From Paulinella micropora (lineage: Eukaryota; Cercozoa; Imbricatea; Euglyphida), in the NCBI GenBank assembly GCA_009731375.1, contig BJOX01000052.1, positions 942,839 through 1,006,716 on the forward strand: a stretch of DNA of 63,878 nucleotides. Reading direction: 5' to 3'. Under the pieces are notes generated by a model. The model was not told the origin of the DNA, searched no databases, and saw nothing but the letters and a program-made list of their open reading frames with translations. This document shows, piece by piece, positions 52,663 to 61,863 of the stretch (within the stretch, counting starts at the first letter, position 1; each line of letters starts with the position of its first letter). Both the position numbers and the translations under genes were made by a program.

Positions 52663-54656
52663 ACAAATTGCTGGAAGTGGTAACTGGTGAAGATAAAAAT
52701 GATACCGGGGAAGAGGGGTGCATAGTGGAAGACGTGGCGGACGGACCGGAAGTGTTTTCTGCACGTGATGGTGTTCCAACTGACGAAGCTGGGGTTGTGG
52801 AGCTGGTGGTCGTTGGGGACGAGAGGTCGAGTGGTGGTCGTGCCAGAAAGGTGGGAGCAGGGGCTACTGATGGGAATGTCGGAAGGGCAGCTGCTGGTGC
52901 ACCTTTGCCTCGTTCAGGAGCGTTGCAGGGTCGTGCTGGAGCGGACCAGAAGAGAGATGCAAGGGGGGTGCCAGTGGTGTGGACAGGTAACATCATTGAC
53001 ACATCCAACATAGTTGCAGGGGTGAGGAGCAGGAAGCCAACGAAGCCAACTAACTTCCGCTCTGGTGCATACTTGGTGACGGTCCCGATTCCTCATCGAG
53101 AGGCTACTGCCTCAGGCAAATTTAACGACTCAAGGTTCAAGGACATCGACAAGCACCTCAGGTTGGGTGCTATCGTGGAGCGTCATGTGTCAGAGAAGCC
53201 TCCGGGGCAACCACTGGTCCCAACAAGGTTTGTCGACTTTGAAAAGCGAGAGACGGTCGATGGTCCGGTAGTGGATACAAAGTCAAGGATTGCTGGCATT
53301 GGTTTCCGACAACCGGCGTGGCAGTACGATAGAGTGGATCTACCGACGTGTAGAGTTGAGTTGGTGTGGTCTACGTGTGCTCTTGCGGTATTGCAGGACC
53401 TTGGTATATTTGGAATGGACGAGGAAAGTGCGTTCCCGCAGGTAAAGCTGCGGGTACCGGTGTGGCTGCAACCTCCGGCTGGATACGCGCCACCTAATGT
53501 GGTATGGGAAGCTCTTGGGGGGGTCAACGGTTTGAAGCCCTCTGGCCACATTTATTGGAACGACCGAGTGGTTCCGACTCAGAAGAAGATGGGCTTCGTG
53601 CAGAGCATCCTGGAGCCGGTCATGTTCGGAAGGATTGATCCTGAGACGAAGAAGACTGAAGTATTGACGTACCATGTCGATGATAACATTAATGCTGCAG
53701 CGTCTAAGGCAAGCCGAAAGGAGTATGTGGAGAAGCTCAACGAGGAGTGGGGGAACGTGAAGGATCTAGGCCCGGTCAAACAGTTCCTCTCGCTTGAGTT
53801 TGAGGTTAGTAGGAAGGGTGGAGAATACACCGTATCTATCTACCAACGCGAGTATACGGAGACGTTGATGGCAAGGTTCAAGAGGAGCGACGGGCGTCCA
53901 TGGATGCCGGCCAAGACGCCGTGGTTGCCGGAGGGATCGAAGATGGTGCCGGCGCTGGGGGAGTACTCGCCACAGGAGATTGTAGGGAGTTACATCTACT
54001 TGAAAGCGAGTTGCCCGGAGTCGGTTCTTCCGTTGAGTTACCTGGCTGAGCATCAGTCCGACAGGAGCAAGTTCGATTATCGAGCGGCGGAGCAGCTATT
54101 GCGCTATTTCCTGTTCGTCAAGAACAGGGGTGTTAAGTTCTCGTCGAATGGCAACCGTACGCCGGAGGCGGACTCAGATTCGTCCTTAGGAAATGGAAGT
54201 CGCATGTACTCGCGAACAGGGGGTGTGGTGTTCCTGGCGGATGGGCCTGTGATGGTGAGGGCTTCCAATCAGAAGCATTTGGCCACAGGCACGCAAGAGA
54301 GTGAAACTTATGCGGCTTCGGAGGTGTTGCGTGATCTTGAGTCGGTGCGTAATATGATTCGGGCTCTGCCTTGGTCTGATGAAAACCCATTGAAAGACGA
54401 GTTGATGGCGACGTCGACTCTCAATGTCGACAGTCAGGCTACGGTGTGTACTGCGCCGGAATCGGTGTTTGGTAAGAAGCTGTGTCATATTGCTCTGAGG
54501 CATTACCATTTGACTGAGGCGATGAGGAAGGGGGAGGTTGTGATGCGTTGGGTCCCGTCAGCAGACAATCGCGCCGATGTTCTCTCAAAGAAAATCGCTA
54601 GCCCCTCCTTGTTCAAGAAGGGGGCAGACAGACTGTCTGGACATCAGTCCAAGTAA
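52473..54656 (+). CDS. Copia D reverse transcriptase-RNase H
   Basis: 727 residues in one frame. A low-complexity lead (to about residue 200), then RVT_2: LVPTRFVDFEKRETVDG, DLGIFGMDEESAFPQVKLR (first Asp), GGVNGLKPSGHIYWND and LTYHVDDNINAA (Asp pair). RNase H: TPEADSDSSLGNGSRMYSRTGG, ATGTQESETYAASEVL, NVDSQATVCTAP and WVPSADNRADVLSKK. All expected catalytic residues are visible. It ends 132 bp before the 3' LTR. Confidence 0.9.
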   Translation: METTADMVVRDSTVHGWSTLYPRGKMASSLQHSFQTANPVREKGAKKGEKPGAFFTASEQRLLDKLLEVVTGEDKNDTGEEGCIVEDVADGPEVFSARDGVPTDEAGVVELVVVGDERSSGGRARKVGAGATDGNVGRAAAGAPLPRSGALQGRAGADQKRDARGVPVVWTGNIIDTSNIVAGVRSRKPTKPTNFRSGAYLVTVPIPHREATASGKFNDSRFKDIDKHLRLGAIVERHVSEKPPGQPLVPTRFVDFEKRETVDGPVVDTKSRIAGIGFRQPAWQYDRVDLPTCRVELVWSTCALAVLQDLGIFGMDEESAFPQVKLRVPVWLQPPAGYAPPNVVWEALGGVNGLKPSGHIYWNDRVVPTQKKMGFVQSILEPVMFGRIDPETKKTEVLTYHVDDNINAAASKASRKEYVEKLNEEWGNVKDLGPVKQFLSLEFEVSRKGGEYTVSIYQREYTETLMARFKRSDGRPWMPAKTPWLPEGSKMVPALGEYSPQEIVGSYIYLKASCPESVLPLSYLAEHQSDRSKFDYRAAEQLLRYFLFVKNRGVKFSSNGNRTPEADSDSSLGNGSRMYSRTGGVVFLADGPVMVRASNQKHLATGTQESETYAASEVLRDLESVRNMIRALPWSDENPLKDELMATSTLNVDSQATVCTAPESVFGKKLCHIALRHYHLTEAMRKGEVVMRWVPSADNRADVLSKKIASPSLFKKGADRLSGHQSK

Positions 54657-54787
54657 GCATTACTGAGGATGCTTATGCCTTTGCTCATTAGAGGTGTCCT
54701 ATGACTCTAGTGATAAGGTTAGAATATATTTGTGACTTCTACCTCACTAGTGACTTTATTGGTAACTACCTCTGAAATTAGGGGGAG

Positions 54788-55096
54788 CTTTACATTACAA
54801 TAACGGTTAGAATAATTTCTGACAGCAGTTACTCGTGATATGACAGTTGCGTCATTTATTATATGTCGATAGGACTGATTTACCTATTATTTACGACTGA
54901 CCTAATTAATGAATTTGGCATTGTCAGCCAGTCACATGTTATGGTTTTGCCGCCTTCAGTTTGGCGGTAATAATTTTACTCAGTAANNNNNNNNNNAAGT
55001 AAATCCCTCACAATCTGTTCAACTGCGAACTACCAAAGTGTCCCGGTCTTCAACCCGGCCTCTGTCAACTAAGCTACCGGATTTATTAATGCATTG
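54788..55096 (+). repeat. Copia D 3' LTR
   Basis: Pair of 48478-48770 with a handful of substitutions. Contains a 10-N gap (54987-54996) next to a small local duplication. Confidence 0.92.
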
Positions 55097-55101
55097 AGCT
55101 A

Positions 55102-55403
55102 CAGCCATCTTCGAGCCTCTCCCCCCCCCTTCTCATTCTTCCAACCAGTCCAGTGGCCAAGGCATCCTCAAGCAACAACAACGCAGTGCAAACAATACCC
55201 GTGGTGGTGGACAAGCTAGACAGCAGAACCAGAGGTCGAAGAAGGTGTGCTTCAACTGGGCAGACGGCCGCGACTGTAGCTATAAGGAGGATTGCCGCTT
55301 CCTCCACCAATGCCCAGTCTGCCCTGATAACAAAGATCACAAACGAGTGGACTACCCGGACAATGGCAACGAGAAGTGGGGAAAGCGTAAGGCAAACAAG
55401 TGA
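55102..55403 (+). CDS. Ngaro-type Gag, C-terminal part with CCCH finger
   Basis: Continues the Gag after Copia D. A linker (SSNQSSGQGILKQQQ; RGGGQARQQNQRS) leads to C-x8-C-x5-C-x3-H (CFNWADGRDC...CRFLH) followed by QCPVC and DHKRVDY, ending at TGA 55401-55403. The pattern C-FN-x3-G-x2-C-x5-C-x3-H-x-C-x2-C is typical of Gag-like ORFs in tyrosine-recombinase elements. Confidence 0.78.
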
Positions 55404-55529
55404 TGGGGCCCTGGGAGTGAAAGCTCCGTAGCGGAGCAAGTAGCTCTCAGGGTCGGCTTACATCAGCCGGAGGTCTCCTCAGGTGAGACTTCCTCTTCCA
55501 CTGCTCTCTCCCTTTCTGACTCAACTCGC

Positions 55530-55875
55530 ATGACGTGGGATCCAGGTGGGCGCAAGCACGCGACCAAGGTCAAAGTTGCTAAAGGAGGCAACCTTTCTTT
55601 CAGCAAGCTTCCCACTAACTTCGACTCCTTACCTTCTCATACTGTAGCCTTGGTGCCACCTGCTAATATAACTGGGCCCACCGGCTCCACTTTTTTACCT
55701 ATCTCCCCTTTGTTGGGTACTTGTCCTGTCTCTTCTCCTACTTCTTCTTCTATCTCTCCTTGTTCGTTTTTGTCTTTCTCTTCCTGTCCTTCTATCAGCT
55801 TTGCAACCAGCCAGCATTGGAAACTCCAACAACAACAGCAACGTCATCAACAAACACAACAAACACAACAACGAC

Positions 55876-55909
<34 letters not shown>

Positions 55910-55948
55910 ACAACAACAGCAGCAGCAACAATAACAACAACAGCAACT

Positions 55949-55994
<46 letters not shown>

Positions 55995-56099
55995 CGGCAA
56001 CAACAACTACAACTACAACAACAACAACTACAACAACAACAACTACAACAACTACAACAACAACAACAACATCAACAACATCAACAACATCAACAACAT

Positions 56100-56131
<32 letters not shown>

Positions 56132-58728
56132 ACAACAACAACTACAACAACTACAACAACCACAACAACCACAACAACCACAACAACCACAACATCAACA
56201 ACAACAACAACAACAACAACAATATCAACAACGTCAACAACAACATCAACTACAACAACAACAACTTCAACCTGAACAACCTCATTAACATCTACAGTTT
56301 CAACAACAGCTACAGCAACACATCCAGCCTTCATCTTCTCTGTCTTCCTCTCCTTGTGTTGCTCCTTCTAGTAGTTTCCCCTTGGCGGGTTCCAGTTCTT
56401 CTTCTGCTCAGCAGCCTCTGGTGCTATGTAATGAACAGAGTGGCTTGCAAGGCAATGTGGTCCCTTCAAGCCTCTTTGATTCTCCCTCTCTCACTTCTGC
56501 TTCCTTTTTCGTCCCTTTCCCTAGGTGGATTTGGGAAATTGCCAAGACTGAGGCTGAGAAAGAGATGGGCGCTTTGGTTCGCTCTCTTCCCCCGTCCAAG
56601 GTCTCTTCTTTGTCGTTCAGTGTTGGGATTTCAGTCTTCCCCTCTGTGCCTTCTGAACTGTTGACAGCTGGGATCGTGTCCGTTGATTCCCTCTCTTCTC
56701 TGTTGTCAGAGTTGGAGAGTGGAAACACCTGGTGGCATGACTTTCCCTTCTGGTCTTTCATCCTTCCTGCCTCTCCCTCTTTTTCTCTTTCCTCTCTTTT
56801 ACCTAGGCTACGGCAAGCCAGAGTAGTTGCGTTGATAGGGTTTCACGGCAAGGTGGAACTTTTGTGTTTCGAACCTCACACCATGCATGTTTGGTTCGTT
56901 CGTGACTCTTCTCGCGGCTTGCAGGTGGGGGGTATAGCTCTGGTAGACTTTAGGTTTCAGAGGGGGAGAGGTAGGAATATCCATTTCTTTGGTTGCAATG
57001 AGGGTGACAAGATGTTTCAGCCGGGCAAACGTGAGGTTTTGCCGGTTTGGAATGGTGTTATTAAACCACATAAATCTGTCTTCAAAGTAGACAATATCGT
57101 GGGCCTTGCTAAGCTTTGCTTGCCGGAAGCAGAGGTCGTTTGGCTTGAGGGATTCCTTACGGGCACTGACACCCACTATAGAGGCACAGGAGAATTCTTA
57201 CGCGATTATTCTCTTGCTCGTGCCCTCTCGGAGGAAGACAACCGTCAGATCTAATATGACGCCAACATGAAAGCAGTTGAGAAAGGCTTCATGGCGGGCC
57301 CGTTCACGAGGCCTCCCTTTCCGAACAATGCTTGCAGTCATCAAGCCATAGTCACGCGTGAGCATGCCATCCCGAAAGATAAGTGGCATCCTGAGAACGG
57401 AGAAAGGAGGTTAATCAATGACCTTTCCTTTCCCCGTTTTCTCTCCTTCAATCAGCTTTGCCCGAGAACGGATGATGGGGTAGAGTATTATACGCACGAC
57501 ATGCAGATGGCTAGGATCATCCAAGCCGGTCCCGGTTGTGTCGTCTTTGGGGCAGATGTCAAGTCTGCTTACAACAAGACCCCGTTGCTGCCTTCGCTCT
57601 TCTGGCAACAGGTTTCTTCGTGCAGAGACCCCGTCACCGGCGACCTTGTGTACTTCGTTCTTCTTGTGCCCGGGTTTTGGGGCGTAAATGCCGCCGACGG
57701 CTGGAATCGTTATGCTAGAGCCCTCGAATCCATCTTTCTCTACAAGTCTATCCCAATGAAGCTTTATGTCGATAACAGTGACGTCGTCTGCGCTTCCGGG
57801 AAGGAAGCCAGGGCGCTCAGGTTGAAATTCGATAGCCTCTCTAAGTTTCTGGGGATTCCGTGGCACGATGAATTTATTGGCCAGTCCTTTCGCGCCTTCG
57901 GTTGGCACAAGGACACTCGCAAGGGCTTTTCGTTCGTAGGGCTGCCCTCTGACAAGCGCAAGATCGTTCTGGACGCCTTGGACACCATCGCCGGTGGCGG
58001 TTTCTACTCTGTCAAGTCTTTCGAGCGGCTCCTGGGCCTTTTGTGCTTTGTCTCCCATATGCTCTTTTTTCTTCGACCAGCGGCTGGAAATATGCGTATA
58101 GCTTTCAACACCATGTCGACATCGCGTAGCAAAGGTGGCCGTTTTAGTTCTAGAGCTTGCCACGCTGCGAGGTGGGCACGCAGCCTTCTCCTTGACTCCA
58201 GCTTCCGTCTCCCGCTGTCGGACTTCCTTAAGACGGGACTTTATGACAAGGACTCGATGATTTGGGTCGACGACCCCGCCAAGTGCACTCTTTGGTCCGA
58301 TGCGAACTTTTGCAAGGTGGAGGGTTCGCAGTGGGGGAGGGGTGCCATTGCCATGGCCCCCTTTCGTTCCAAAGGTCTTTTCTCTTCTCGCTGTTGGTCC
58401 GTTGAAGAGTTAGTCCTTCTGCGCTCTGAGTCTCTAGTCGACTCGTCTCCGATGCGTGAGTTATTCAGTGCTTACGTTGCAGCTTTTGAGTTTGCGGTCG
58501 CACTGGGTTACAGAAAGTTTCATATTGTCTTGGAGTGCCCCGGCCGCTCACTGTCTGAGCTCGTGCTACTCGTCTCGGACAAACATTCAGAGTCTCATTG
58601 ACTCTTGGACTTCTAAGCTTTCTCTTCTTGGCGTTTCTCTCACTGCCTCTCAAGAGCCGCGTAAACGCATTCACATTGTCGATTTGTTGGCCCGTGCTCA
58701 GATGGCCCAAGCGACCGAGGCAAGTTGA
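55530..58728 (+). CDS. Ngaro-type reverse transcriptase and RNase H (degraded)
   Basis: A lead frame 55530-55934 (GGRKHATKVKVAKGGN) runs into the CAA tract. The frame from 56382 gives a pre-RT domain. After an in-frame TAA (57252-57254) comes the RT: ERRLINDLSFPRF, CVVFGADVKSAYNKTPL (first Asp), VPGFWGVNAADGWNRYAR and KLYVDNSDVV, where YVDD is normal, so the second Asp is lost. FSFVGLPSDKRKI and KSFERLLGLLCFVSH follow, as in DIRS-order RTs, then RNase H (LWSDANFCKVEGSQWG). A frameshift near 58560 leads to NIQSLIDSWTSK and RKRIHIVDLLARAQ (TGA 58726-58728). Confidence 0.82.
55805..56270 (+). repeat. (CAA)n tract, poly-Gln/Asn/Thr coding
   Basis: About 465 bp of CAA with CAG, TCA and CTA variants. 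All three forward frames stay open over long parts (poly-Q, poly-N, poly-T), so the frame linking 55530-55934 to the RT frame cannot be followed through it. Confidence 0.95.
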
Positions 58729-58861
58729 ACCCGTCCGGGCCTTCTTTGCGACCTCTTCAGCAGTAACGGCAGTACCTTGGCTCGTCACCTCTGCGATGGA
58801 AGTCATGGCGTGTTCTGTCTCTTATAGCACCAGTGCCGCCTACAGCTGAGCCATCCGCAAG

Positions 58862-59784
58862 TTGCGTTTTTTCTGCTCCGCCTACTCAACGGAGCACTGG
58901 TGTCCGGTTTGGTGGCAACCCGACCCTGTACTCCTCGTTCTCTTTCTTGTTTGGTTGAGCCGGTTCATGTCGGTATCCACCTGTAAGGTTTATATGTATG
59001 CAATCCGAGACTTCTGCCTCCGGTTGAGCCTAGATGACCCCACCGACAACCACTTCGTGGAGATGGCGTGGCGAGGCATCAAGCGCAGTAAGCGCACCAA
59101 GCTCGACAACCGTCTCACCTTAGAGCTGCCGATGTTAGAAGCTATGGCGAGCTACACTCTAGGGGCAGTCAAGGATCGCAATATCGCCAAGTCCACTCGT
59201 CATCTATGGGCCACGGTCGTCACTGCGGCAGTCTGGGGCTTCTTTGGACTCTTTCGTGTAGGCGAGTTAGTAGCTTCTGGATCGCTCGCAACGTGCTGGT
59301 TCCTTGTCAACTCCTTTGTTCAAATGCGCCTTGTTGACGACATGAGTCTCATAATGGTTACCCTGGATGGCGCAAAGCAAGACCCATTTCGCCGCGGTTG
59401 TGATGTTGGCCTTGCGGAACAAGAGAACCCGCTCGTCCCCACGCGCGGAAGAAGATCTTCGAGTCAAGTCGCGATGCTTTCAAGCTCCTTGGCGGGAACT
59501 ATCCTTACTTCCGTCTTTCTGACAATTCCCCGCTCGATCGCGCCACGTTTGTCAGCACAGCTCGGGAGCTTCTGCAGAAGGCTGGAGTAGCGACTGGTGG
59601 TCGGTTCAACGGGATCTCGCTTCGTTGTGGTGGTGCAGCTCGTCTCTTCTCGCTCGGTGCTTCGGATTCATCGATCATGCGTGCGGGTCGGTGGTCTTCG
59701 TCTTGCTTTCATCTTTACGTGGGCGCAAGGATGGCCGAGCTTGTTGCTGAACAGAAAGCTATGGGGGGAGGTGCAAATCTCTAG
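58862..59784 (+). CDS. Tyrosine recombinase of the Ngaro-type element (frameshifted)
   Basis: Frame 58862-59450: STCKVYMYAIRDFCLRL and RLTLELPMLEAM form the core-binding part, WGFFGLFRVGELV holds the box I Arg, and the catalytic Lys candidate is in GAKQDPFRR. A frameshift near 59450 moves to a frame with KIFESSRDAFKLLGG, GISLRCGGAARLFSLG (box II Arg, usual His replaced by Ile) and GRWSSSCFHLYVGARMAEL (nucleophile Tyr), ending at TAG 59782-59784. The enzyme would integrate circular cDNA by strand exchange. Upstream (58734-58861) is interrupted by stops. Confidence 0.82.
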
Positions 59785-59798
59785 GCTCAAATGTTGGA

Positions 59799-60028
59799 GG
59801 TTTTTGTAATGTTCGGTTTCAGTACTTAAGTTTTTAGGTGCGGCTGTCTGTGTTCCGAGTGAACATCAGAGCCGTCAACTTTTAGTGTTTTGTAAACTTG
59901 AGTCCTGAAATATTTGAGCCTAGCCCCTTTTCCCTCCACACTACTCCGACGAGTTCGGAAGGTTAGGCCAATAAAGCTTTTCTGTTCTCGTACTTAGTAA
60001 ATTCGAAACTACGATACGGAAACTTTAA
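59799..60028 (+). repeat. Split direct repeat B1
   Basis: 230 bp, GGTTTTTGTAATGTTCGG...GAAACTTTAA, begins 15 nt after the recombinase stop. About 95% identical to B2 by eye. Contains AATAAAGC, a possible polyadenylation signal. Confidence 0.92.
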
Positions 60029-60194
60029 TTACTGGTTTGCTCCGGGCTTCGCCCGGAGTTAACCGCCGTTAAAGTTCCGAGGAGATGTTTCGCTTTTACG
60101 GTAGTCCGGTCGGCGCGGCGTAGCCGTGCCGGCGGAGCCGGCGCGTGTTTGATCCGGCGTCTGGTTAGGCCTAGGTTGGAAAGTTGGGAAGATC
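60026..60194 (+). repeat. Split direct repeat A2
   Basis: Same length as A1 (169 bp) with two substitutions; overlaps the TAA that ends B1. Confidence 0.93.
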
Positions 60195-60214
60195 GAAAGA
60201 TCTTCCCAACTTTC
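60179..60214. other. Perfect 16-bp hairpin with GAAA loop
   Basis: 60179-60194 and 60199-60214 are exact reverse complements around GAAA. The left arm is the end of A2. Confidence 0.9.
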
Positions 60215-60624
60215 AAACTCCCGCCCACCCTTCCCTTGTTTTGTTTTTGTTTGTCCTTTGCTTCTGTCTGCTCTGGGCTTTTGGTGGTGTTCGGTGATCG
60301 CTGGTGGCCTCCGCTGGTTCTGCTCGCTCCGACTTCGTCGCGTCTCTCTTGGACTGTTTTGATGCTACCTTCGGTTGTTGCCGTGAACAACTAGTCACTA
60401 GGTTGGCCTGCTCGTTGTGCTTGGTGCCTTCCCTTGTTTAGTGTAGGTTTGTTCCGGTTCTTGGGATTGTTCAGTCGCTCTAACTTTAGTTTGCCGTCCA
60501 CTCTCCTCTCCTCCGCCCGGTTTCTCTGTCCGGCTTTAATAGATAGTGTTATTCCATTTCTTTGTTTTTCCTTCCACTATCCCCTCCTCCACCCGGTCTT
60601 CTTAGTTGACTAGTAGAGCGTGCC
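60215..60624 (+). other. Spacer between A2 and B2
   Basis: About 410 bp, T/G-rich, no homologue after A1. No ORF of note. Confidence 0.6.
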
Positions 60625-60854
60625 GGTTTTTGTAATGTTCGGTTTCAGTACTCAAGATTTTAGGTGCGGCTGTCTGTGTTCCGAGTAGACATCAGAGCCG
60701 TCAACTTTTAGTGTTTTGTAAATTTGAGTCCTGAAATATTTGAGCCTAGCCCCCTTTCCCTCTACACTACTCCGACGAGTTCGGAAGGTTAGGCTAATAA
60801 AGCTTTTCTGTTCTCTTACTAAGTAAATTCGAAACTACGACACGGAAACTTTAA
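60625..60854 (+). repeat. Split direct repeat B2
   Basis: Right terminus of the Ngaro-type element, ending GAAACTTTAA next to Copia C coding sequence. Confidence 0.92.
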
Positions 60855-61863
60855 CCCCCCTCGACACGTCTTAGTCCCCATCCATCCTCTATGGAATAAA
60901 GTACTCCTAGAGGTGTGGGGTCGCCGGCCATGTCGAGGGGAGTAACAAAGAGGTTGTCTTTCAGGAGAGGGATGGTCTGTGGTTGAGAGGTAGAGGAACG
61001 AATGTTAAGACCATGAGGGTGCGTGTTGCTCACTCTCTTCTTCTCTCCTCTTGATCCTCATGCGTGTGGTGGCGAAGCGAGTGGGTCAAAAGAGGAAGGG
61101 GGTCGGCTAGTGTCAAATGAGATGTTCGTCTCTTCGTCGTCCGTTTCCTCTTTCTGTATCATGCTTATGCTTAATATGTGATTGATGTAACCTATTTCCC
61201 CTACTCCCTCCTTACCTTCCTCTTCATCAAGAGTAGCAGACTCTTCGTCTGAACCAGGGATTTCGGACTCTTCTCCTTCTTCTTCAGAGTTATCAGAAGA
61301 AGAAGAGTCGGAACCCCCTGCGTTCAAACTAATAGTCTTTGCCTTAGCGGTACTCTTCTTGATGAAGTCAGATGCCTTTAGTTTTCTTTTCTCTTTCCCT
61401 CCCTCTTCCTTCTGTCGTCTCAATGACATCTTCCTTCTCCCCTCTCTGCCTTTAGTCTTACATTTGCTTTTCAGGCTCAGCTCTCCTACTCCTTTAGCTA
61501 AGTTGACTACTCTAGCTGCCTTTCTCCTTATGAGGCAGTTGACGGGGACATGCCCATCTCTTGGACATTCAGGGAGGGTACACAGGACGATACAAATTTT
61601 GATATGGTGATCCCCACGACAGTTAAAGCATCCCTCCCGCTGGGGTGTTTTTCCTGTCTGATTTGCATGAGGTTGACTGTTATGGGGTCACTTCGTGTGC
61701 CAGACCCAGAGTGAGCTTTGACGAGGAGGTGCAAAAACGACATCAAGATGCATAGAGCTTCTTCATCCTAGACTTAGATTCTTCTGTCTGTGCTATCTGC
61801 TCTATTACCTTGGCAAATTTCCTCTTTATGCGGGGATGTTTGAGTTTATACACATTGATCATG
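60855..61863 (-). CDS. Copia C nucleocapsid and acidic linker (5' part)
   Basis: Minus frame starting near 61863 (INVYKLKHPRIKRKF) with a frameshift near 61750, then CFNCRGDHHIKIC and CTLPECPRDGHVPVNC, a paired knuckle like that of Copia D. A basic stretch, a Ser/Glu-rich acidic run and SPPHA-TGA follow. The same frame continues through NTHPHGLNIRSS to VEGG at 60855, where the Ngaro-type element interrupts it. The first residues overlap the gypsy integrase start on the other strand, so the exact element junction is uncertain. Confidence 0.7.

Larger units (their letters stand above)
48478..55096 (+). mobile_element. Copia D, LTR retrotransposon with a MYND finger
   Basis: LTRs 48478-48770 and 54788-55096 are nearly identical, so the insertion is recent. 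5-bp target duplication AGCTA at 48473-48477 and 55097-55101. Primer site GGTTATGAGT at 48771, polypurine tract TTAGGGGGAG before the 3' LTR. ORFs: Gag with zinc knuckle and MYND, protease-integrase, RT-RNase H. It is inserted in the Gag gene of the Ngaro-type element; removing it with one AGCTA rejoins that Gag frame. Confidence 0.93.
46397..60854 (+). mobile_element. Ngaro/PAT-type tyrosine-recombinase retrotransposon
   Basis: Split direct repeats in the order A1 (46397-46565), ORFs, B1 (59799-60028), A2 (60026-60194), B2 (60625-60854). A1/A2 differ at two positions over 169 bp. It encodes a Gag with a CCCH-type finger, DIRS-type RT-RNase H and a tyrosine recombinase, and no LTR-type integrase. 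There is no target duplication, as expected for recombinase-mediated insertion. It is interrupted by Copia D and by an antisense gypsy RT fragment, and its own ORFs carry a stop and several frameshifts. Confidence 0.88.
30416..61863 (-). mobile_element. Copia C, disrupted scaffold element of the nest
   Basis: Pieces in minus-strand order: 61863-60855 (Gag end, NC), then 46396-40781 (Cys-His module, protease, integrase, RT, RNase H), then 40780-40012 and 31261-30779 (3' UTR), then the LTR 30778-30416. It is interrupted by the tyrosine-recombinase element (46397-60854) and by Copia B. Its 5' LTR and Gag start are missing at the junction with the gypsy gene near 61.85 kb. Confidence 0.78.

Noticed and set aside
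49371-54509. Minus-strand ORFs opposite Copia D
   Set aside because: Shadows of the Gag and RT frames.
56382-57254. Separate host gene upstream of the RT
   Set aside because: Same frame as the RT with a single TAA between, and inside the A1-B2 boundaries of the element.
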